Source: CALINF01 sp039990395 (GTDB taxonomy: Bacteria; Pseudomonadota; Gammaproteobacteria; Pseudomonadales; Halieaceae). Taken from it: a stretch of 9,311 bases of DNA. Each line of letters opens with the position of its first letter. Within the stretch, counting starts at the first letter, position 1. The stretch is from positions 1 through 9,311 of the forward strand of contig JBDXFZ010000141.1 of the NCBI GenBank assembly GCA_039990395.1. The letters are read 5' to 3'. Shown one piece after another: positions 6,131 through 9,311 of this stretch. The notes below the pieces were generated by a model. That model did not search any database and was not told the DNA's origin. It saw only the letters and a list, made by a program, of their open reading frames with translations. The position numbers and the translations under genes are program-made.

Positions 6131-6835
6131 TTGAAGCAGGTTTTTGGTGCTATTGCACTGGCGGTGCTTTTGGCTTTCGGCGGGCAGACCGTTTGGGCGC
6201 AGGATTTCGAGAAAGGATTGGCGGCATATCAACGTGGTGACTATGCCACCGCGCTCGAAGAGTGGCGTCCGCTGGCCGAACAGGGCAACGCAATGGCGCA
6301 GAGCAATCTGGGTGTGATGTACGAACGTGGCGTGGGTGTCCCACAGGACTATGCCGAAGCGGTGAATTGGTTTCGCTTGGCAGCGGAAAAGGGTCAAGCC
6401 GATGCGCAGAATAACTTGGGCTGGATGTACGGCAATGGACAAGGCGTCCCGCAGGATTACGCCGAAGCGTTGAAGTGGTATCGCTTGGCAGCAGAACAGG
6501 GCAGCGCAAGTGCGCAGGAGGCTCTGGGCGGGATGCACCACTACGGCCAAGGCGTTCCAAAGGATTACGCCGAAGCGTTGAAGTGGTATCGTATGGCAGC
6601 AGAACAGGGTGACGCAGGTGTGCAGATCAGTCTGGGCTTGATGTACAGCAGAGGACTAGGCGTCATCCAAGACAATGTTTACGCGCATATGTGGTTTAAT
6701 ATTGCAGCTTCACTCGGTAACGAACTTGGCGCGAAAAATAGAGACACAGTGGCTTCCCAGATGACCGCAGATCAAATCGCAGAAGCACAGCGGCTAGCCA
6801 GTGAATGCGTTGCTAAGGACTACAAGGGCTGCTGA
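6131..6835 (+). CDS. Secreted Sel1-repeat (SLR/TPR-like) protein
   Basis: A 234-residue exported protein, likely a periplasmic or surface scaffold for protein-protein contacts; its partner is unknown. A signal peptide occupies about residues 1-23 (MKQVFGAIALAVLLAFGGQTVWA, cleavage before QDF). A short TPR-like lead-in follows (FEKGLAAYQRGDYATALEEW). Then come about four 36-residue Sel1 repeats with the pattern A..W(F/Y)RLAAE.G.A.AQ..LG.MY..G.GVPQDYAE, and a fifth partial repeat (AHMWFNIAASLGNE). The tail, AKNRDTVASQMTADQIAEAQRLASECV, is a usual ending for this family. Repeats two and three are near-identical at DNA level over about 47 bases, exactly 108 bases apart (6455 and 6563), a sign of recent duplication or gene conversion. 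The TTG start is preferred (see 6118-6122); ATG 6116 is the alternative. It is the only + gene between minus-strand phage-type genes, so it may be cargo. Confidence 0.9.
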   Translation: MKQVFGAIALAVLLAFGGQTVWAQDFEKGLAAYQRGDYATALEEWRPLAEQGNAMAQSNLGVMYERGVGVPQDYAEAVNWFRLAAEKGQADAQNNLGWMYGNGQGVPQDYAEALKWYRLAAEQGSASAQEALGGMHHYGQGVPKDYAEALKWYRMAAEQGDAGVQISLGLMYSRGLGVIQDNVYAHMWFNIAASLGNELGAKNRDTVASQMTADQIAEAQRLASECVAKDYKGC

Positions 6836-6844
6836 CACGCAAGC

Positions 6845-6863
6845 CTCTGAGAGGCGCTCAGAG
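6845..6863 (+). terminator. Hairpin just after the Sel1 gene, possible terminator
   Basis: CTCTGAG (6845-6851), loop AGGCG, CTCAGAG (6857-6863) form a perfect seven-base stem starting nine bases after the TGA. An alternative smaller fold is GCCTC-TGA-GAGGC at 6843-6855. No T-run follows, so intrinsic termination is uncertain; it may stabilise the 3' end of the message instead. Confidence 0.4.
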
Positions 6864-6935
6864 ACTCACACAAAGCCTCTGGCGATAGTCGAGCCACCAA
6901 CACCCCAGAAAGGACCCACCGTCATTGTGTGAGTC
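6863..6935. repeat. 11-base perfect inverted repeat, 51-base spacer
   Basis: GACTCACACAA at 6863-6873 is the exact reverse complement of TTGTGTGAGTC at 6925-6935. The left arm touches the end of the hairpin at 6845-6863. Eleven perfect bases at this distance are unlikely by chance. It could be a protein binding site, a recombination site or a remnant of mobile DNA; the sequence alone does not tell. Confidence 0.55.
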
Positions 6936-7026
6936 CATCCTGTGGGGGTTAGGGGTGAGTATGGTTTCAGTGCTGTTCTTTTTCATTGCAAAGAAGCTGA
7001 GAGCAGACGTTTTAAAAAAAGTGACC

Positions 7027-7080
7027 GTCTCGTTTTTGTCTCGTCTCGTTTTCGTTTTAGTCTCGTCTCGTCTAGTCTCG
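7027..7080 (+). repeat. GTCTCG short-repeat array (six copies)
   Basis: GTCTCG occurs at 7027, 7038, 7043, 7060, 7065 and 7075, with pairs sharing a G (GTCTCGTCTCG at 7038-7048 and 7060-7070) and T-rich spacers. The right pair is followed by TCTA, a one-base variant. The array ends three bases before the stop codon of the minus-strand winged-helix gene. The period is irregular (5, 10, 11 and 17 bases), which fits replication slippage or clustered binding sites. Confidence 0.7.
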
Positions 7081-7082
7081 TG

Positions 7083-7718
7083 TTACCGAACCCTTCGGGA
7101 ACCCTTCCCCGCAAGGCTATCTTTGGACAGCAGTAACGGAGGGAAAATGGCCTTAATTTCGGTGCCAACGGTTGCTGAAGCCTTGTTCAGTTCAGCATTG
7201 AGAAGGGCTAAAAACAGGTCGCCGTAGTCTTGATACACCTCCGCCAAGAACTGATTCAGGCTGGCGTGCAATTGGGTTCGTCCGGAGCCTTCTGTCGGCC
7301 ATCTCAAGGAGCGCCTGACCGACGCCACAGCAAGCTCAGAAACAGTGCGGCAGTAAATGGCAGGTTCAATGTCATCAAAGCTGCTAAGGTCGCTTATTAC
7401 GCCGTCTACGCGGTTGGGATTATCCGGCCCACTGCGCTTATTGAAAAACCCGACAATGCGCACAAAGCTTTCCTGTTTATCGTATTCGATCAGGCCAGCA
7501 TCGACCAGCTCGGCGACACAGTCTTCAAGCTCTGAAACGTCTAGCTGCGCGTCGTGTGCCCAGACATGCAACGGATACTGGAAAAGGCCCACATAAGTGC
7601 AGTAGTCGCTCAGATGGGCGCAGACATACGCCCACCTTGCTGCATGGCTCGAAAGGCCGCGTATCTTCTTGGAGCCTTTCAGAGAACAATCAATTTGAGC
7701 ATAAGTACGAGATGTCAT
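7083..7718 (-). CDS. Winged-helix phage replication-type protein, hypothetical
   Basis: A 211-residue soluble protein whose first 115 residues look like the N-terminal winged-helix domain of phage replication proteins: TYAQIDCSLKGSKKIRGLSSHAARWAYVCAHLS (5-37), then VGLFQYPLHVWAHDAQLDVSELEDCVAELVDAGLIEYD (43-80), then the wing FVRIVGFFNKRSGPDNPNRVDGVISDL (85-111). In that group this domain binds origin DNA or helps to load a helicase. The rest (116-211) is helical and unassigned; no ATPase or DnaB-interacting motif is evident, and the end (KGSRRVR) is basic. It starts with ATG 7718, four bases overlapping the stop of the upstream gene (ATGA), and has an excellent GGAGG (minus strand, 7726-7730) seven bases away. 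The function is inferred from pattern and context. Confidence 0.65.
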   Translation of the reverse strand: MTSRTYAQIDCSLKGSKKIRGLSSHAARWAYVCAHLSDYCTYVGLFQYPLHVWAHDAQLDVSELEDCVAELVDAGLIEYDKQESFVRIVGFFNKRSGPDNPNRVDGVISDLSSFDDIEPAIYCRTVSELAVASVRRSLRWPTEGSGRTQLHASLNQFLAEVYQDYGDLFLALLNAELNKASATVGTEIKAIFPPLLLSKDSLAGKGSRRVR

Positions 7719-7951
7719 TGTGTGTCCTCCCCATGAAGCTCAAAGGCGCGTGGGGTCACTTTGAACAGGCCCCAGTTGCGTTCAGTTTCTGTCTCATAAC
7801 CCCTGCCGTCATCAGCAGTGAAGGCAGGTCTATGCGCCCATTTGTTATTCCAACACGCAGGCACGTCGTCACGGTATTTCCACCACATTAAACCTGTGAC
7901 CGCACAATAACGCAGGGCCTTTCTCAGGTCCCCAATATCGGGGCGGCTCAT
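7715..7951 (-). CDS. HNH-nuclease N-terminal-like small protein lacking the HNH motif
   Basis: A 78-residue protein resembling the leading domain of phage HNH endonucleases, where a LxxxLRYxxxTGxxxWK element is followed by a WNxxxAxxPAFTxxDGxGY segment. Here these are LRKALRYCAVTGLMWWKYRDD (9-29) and WNNKWAHRPAFTADDGRGYE (34-53). In the full nucleases the catalytic histidines and asparagine come after this point; here the protein ends with RNWGLFKVTPRAFELHGEDTQ, with no HNH set, so nuclease activity is not expected. Its ATG (7951-7949) overlaps the TAA of the alpA-like gene by one base (TAATG), and its TGA overlaps the next start (ATGA), so all three should be translated from one message. It may be a decayed nuclease or a stand-alone DNA-binding module. 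Confidence 0.6.
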   Translation of the reverse strand: MSRPDIGDLRKALRYCAVTGLMWWKYRDDVPACWNNKWAHRPAFTADDGRGYETETERNWGLFKVTPRAFELHGEDTQ

Positions 7952-8145
7952 TAAGCTGCTCGGTCAGCAGGGTCACGGTACTTGCCGTTGATCCATTTGG
8001 TAACGTCAGCCTCGCTGTAGCGGACGCGATTGCCGATTTTTGTGTAGGGTGGGCCTGAACCTTGGCAGCGCCAATTCGCGATAGTGCCTTCGGGCACCTT
8101 TATCAGTTGCGAAAGCTCAATTGGCGTGAGAAGCTTAATCGTCAT
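7951..8145 (-). CDS. AlpA/excisionase-like helix-turn-helix protein
   Basis: A 64-residue MerR-type winged HTH of the HTH_17/AlpA/Xis class. The recognisable order is LLTPIELSQLIKVPEGTIANWRCQGSGPPYTKIGNRVRYSEADVTKWING: a helix-turn-helix (5-26) ending with TIANWR, the wing with GPPYxKIGxRVRY (31-43), and the final helix SEADVTKWI. Such proteins act as excisionases (recombination directionality factors) or as activators of element genes, by bending DNA near the attachment site. Its position, first gene after the integrase and next to a tandem-repeat control region, fits either job. ATG 8145 is preceded by AAGGA about ten bases upstream. The stop overlaps the next start, giving a three-gene operon. 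Confidence 0.85.
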   Translation of the reverse strand: MTIKLLTPIELSQLIKVPEGTIANWRCQGSGPPYTKIGNRVRYSEADVTKWINGKYRDPADRAA

Positions 8146-8197
8146 TGGAGGGATTTCCTTTGGTGGTGAAGGAGCGTCGCCGTTGAAGTTTGTCGAC

Positions 8198-8256
8198 CTA
8201 GGCGGCGGCGCTCGGTTGCATGTGCCACCTATTAAGTACCGTCATCCACCGTGCAT
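8198..8256 (-). other. Two overlapping mini-ORFs, possible leader peptides
   Basis: Read on the minus strand, AGGAGG (8261-8266) is followed after four bases by ATG 8256, encoding MHGG and a TGA. That stop overlaps ATG 8245 (ATGA), which opens MTVLNRWHMQPSAAA and ends at TAG 8200-8198. The same four-base coupling is used between real genes of this operon. The Shine-Dalgarno is strong and otherwise has no gene to serve. Both peptides are too short to judge by composition, and chance is quite possible. Confidence 0.25.
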
Positions 8257-8276
8257 CAACCCTCCTAAAAAGTATT

Positions 8277-8336
8277 CCCCATAGTTACCCCCATAGTTAT
8301 CGCCACAGCTACCCCCATAGTCACCATAAAGTTAGC
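8277..8336. repeat. 12-base tandem repeat (four units plus a diverged fifth)
   Basis: Four units with an exact 12-base period: CCCCATAGTTAC (8277), CCCCATAGTTAT (8289), CGCCACAGCTAC (8301) and CCCCATAGTCAC (8313). A diverged CATAAAGTTAGC follows at 8325. Units one and two differ at one base and unit four by one or two; unit three is the weakest. On the minus strand the unit reads GTAACTATGGGG. A period close to one helical turn, placed between integrase and alpA, suggests cooperative protein binding, for example arm-type integrase sites, Xis/AlpA sites or an operator. Confidence 0.75.
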
Positions 8337-8397
8337 AAAAACAGAAACTTATGAGACGTATCTCAGGCGAAAAAAAATGCCTTTTTCCCTAAAAAAA

Positions 8398-9311
8398 TCA
8401 CACGTCGAGCAGGTCTTCCGCCGATATGTGGGTGTAGCGCTTCAAATGTTCCCAAGACCTATGGTCTGACACAACGGCCACTTGCGGAATTTGCCAACCA
8501 GCATCGAATAATCGGCTGATCCCTTCGTGCCTCAGATCGTGCATCACCATGTCCTTGATACCCGCAGCGGCAACTGCCCTCTTAAAGTTGTCAGAGACCG
8601 TCGCCTGAGTGCTGCCCAGCACGAAACTGGTGTTACCACGGCTGGCGTGCCACCCCTCCATGATAGGGCCTGAGCGCCCAAGCAGAGGCACCCTGTCATC
8701 CGCCTTGGTGCCTTTCCGCTCTCTGATCGTGACAATGTACTTGTTGGCCTCGACGCGCTCGACATCCTCCCAGCGCAGGCCGCTCAATTCACCTGACCTC
8801 ATGGGCGTATCGATCAGGAACGGAACAACGCTATGAGGGACGCTGTTGGTCTGCCAGTGCGAGGCAATAAGCTGCTCCTCATCGGGGCTACAGCGCCGAC
8901 TGCGTCTGTTGATTGGCTTGATGGCCCCTTTGCGCTTCATCGCGCTCTTTGCGTCGCGCCACGGCTGCTCTGACACCTCCCACATCCACACAGTTCGAGC
9001 ATACCTGATGATGCCGCCGATGCTGGCCAGCGCAAGCTCAAGGGATGTGCCCGCATATTTTGAGGCTGCGAATATCTTCTGGATGTCGGCCTGCTGCGCT
9101 GTCTCAAGCCTGACATCGCCCCAGACCTTCACGGCCCGCTTCAGGTGTTCCATTTTACTGCGGCTGACGCCATGCCCCTGCTCGGCGATATAGAGCCTCA
9201 TCGCCTCATCAAGCGTGTGCCATTCGGTAGATTTCGGGGATAAGCCAGCCTCGCCTAGTTCTATATCGCGCTCCACCTTGGTGGCCCATTTCTGTGCCAG
9301 CCCCTTCGTGC
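8398..9311 (-). CDS. Tyrosine recombinase / phage-type integrase, 5' end outside window
   Basis: A site-specific recombinase for integration and excision of the element. The frame continues past the apparent GTG at 9276 to the window edge, reading TKGLAQKWATKVERDIELGEAG, the usual link after the arm-binding domain, so the true start lies beyond 9311. Counting from that GTG, the core-binding (SAM-like) domain is at about 20-115 (LDEAMRLYIAEQG onward). The catalytic domain is at 130-292 with all active-site residues: Arg160 (DTPMRSGEL), Lys188 or Lys191 in the beta-hairpin RERKGTKADD, His246 and Arg249 (MHDLRHEG), His272 (SDHRSWEHLKR) and the nucleophile Tyr281 (RYTHIS). It therefore looks intact and active. 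A T7 run follows directly after the TGA. The alpA-like gene lies 252 bases downstream on the same strand. Confidence 0.95.
   Translation of the reverse strand, partial: TKGLAQKWATKVERDIELGEAGLSPKSTEWHTLDEAMRLYIAEQGHGVSRSKMEHLKRAVKVWGDVRLETAQQADIQKIFAASKYAGTSLELALASIGGIIRYARTVWMWEVSEQPWRDAKSAMKRKGAIKPINRRSRRCSPDEEQLIASHWQTNSVPHSVVPFLIDTPMRSGELSGLRWEDVERVEANKYIVTIRERKGTKADDRVPLLGRSGPIMEGWHASRGNTSFVLGSTQATVSDNFKRAVAAAGIKDMVMHDLRHEGISRLFDAGWQIPQVAVVSDHRSWEHLKRYTHISAEDLLDV

Larger units (their letters stand above)
6836..7082. other. Intergenic region with several short symmetric and repeated sequences
   Basis: No gene is supported in these 247 bases between the convergent Sel1 and winged-helix genes. 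From left to right the stretch holds a hairpin (6845-6863), an 11-base inverted repeat (6863-6873 with 6925-6935), a G-rich stretch (TGTGGGGGTTAGGGGTG at about 6941-6957), an A-run (7014-7020) and a GTCTCG array (7027-7080). Confidence 0.6.
8146..8397. promoter_or_regulatory. Control region between integrase and alpA-like gene
   Basis: This 252-base gap has no ordinary gene. Read on the minus strand, in the direction of transcription, it holds a T7 run right after the integrase stop (8391-8397), an AGGC/GCCT hairpin with an A/T loop, an inverted repeat TGAGA-CGTA-TCTCA (8352-8365), the 12-base tandem repeats (8277-8336), a strong Shine-Dalgarno AGGAGG (8261-8266) with two overlapping mini-ORFs (8198-8256), and a GC-rich stretch before the alpA start. 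The promoter of the three-gene operon should lie here, but I cannot fix it. Confidence 0.5.

Noticed and set aside
6026..6560. Two long minus-strand frames (174 and 136 codons) opposite the Sel1 gene
   Set aside because: They are antisense images of the repeated Sel1 units: the periodic DNA keeps stops out of other frames. Translations match no family and lack ribosome binding sites.
8277..8336. Tandem 12-mers as a CRISPR array
   Set aside because: The units are only 12 bases long and directly adjacent, with no spacers, and no cas gene is present.
8366..8397. Intrinsic terminator for the integrase formed by AGGC/GCCT and poly-A/T tracts
   Set aside because: The stem has only four base pairs with a ten-base loop, and the T-run that follows it is on the + strand, where no gene ends. 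The T7 after the integrase stop has no clear stem before it.
1..9311. tRNA gene as integration target
   Set aside because: No tRNA-like cloverleaf or TTCGAATC-type T-arm with matching acceptor stem was seen; the attachment site probably lies outside the window or at a non-tRNA site.

Overview
The window looks like a piece of an alphaproteobacterial chromosome, most likely a marine Rhodobacterales (Roseobacter-type) bacterium. This is an inference from the protein families (a three-helix potassium-channel-like protein with a TTLGLGD filter, a Sel1-repeat protein, AlpA/integrase modules) and from the style of the intergenic DNA; no rRNA or other taxonomic marker is present.

Left part (1 to about 5350), probable host backbone. 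It holds the 3' part of an AraC-family regulator (+), a small NTF2-like protein (+), a DUF389 membrane protein (+), a bestrophin-like/DUF4239 membrane protein (-) and a small ion channel (-). Genes are widely spaced (gaps of 266 to 514 bases). The gaps carry a degenerate dispersed repeat with the core TTTGGGCTC followed by AAGCGGTCnTTCGC. Five core copies were found, one per gap in all five gaps, plus several shorter relatives. Three consecutive genes encode membrane proteins of transport-like families, but strand and spacing argue against one operon.

Right part (about 5350 to 9311), probable integrated mobile element. It holds a DUF5681 phage-type protein (-), a secreted Sel1-repeat protein (+), and then a compact minus-strand module: a tyrosine recombinase running off the right edge, a 252-base control region with a 12-bp tandem repeat, an AlpA/excisionase-like HTH protein, a 78-residue HNH-like N-terminal domain without a catalytic part, and a winged-helix phage replication-type protein. 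The last three genes overlap by one to four bases (TAATG, ATGA) and are almost certainly translationally coupled. The dispersed repeat of the left part is not seen here, which supports a boundary near 5320-5360. The layout resembles a satellite prophage or PICI-like island, or a decayed prophage, with the Sel1 gene as possible cargo.

Unexplained sequence structure includes four to five tandem 12-mers between integrase and alpA (8277-8336), six GTCTCG copies in 54 bases just past the replication gene (7027-7080), an 11-bp perfect inverted repeat downstream of the Sel1 gene (6863-6873 / 6925-6935), an AT-rich patch between the divergent DUF5681 and Sel1 genes, and a pair of overlapping mini-ORFs with a strong Shine-Dalgarno upstream of alpA.
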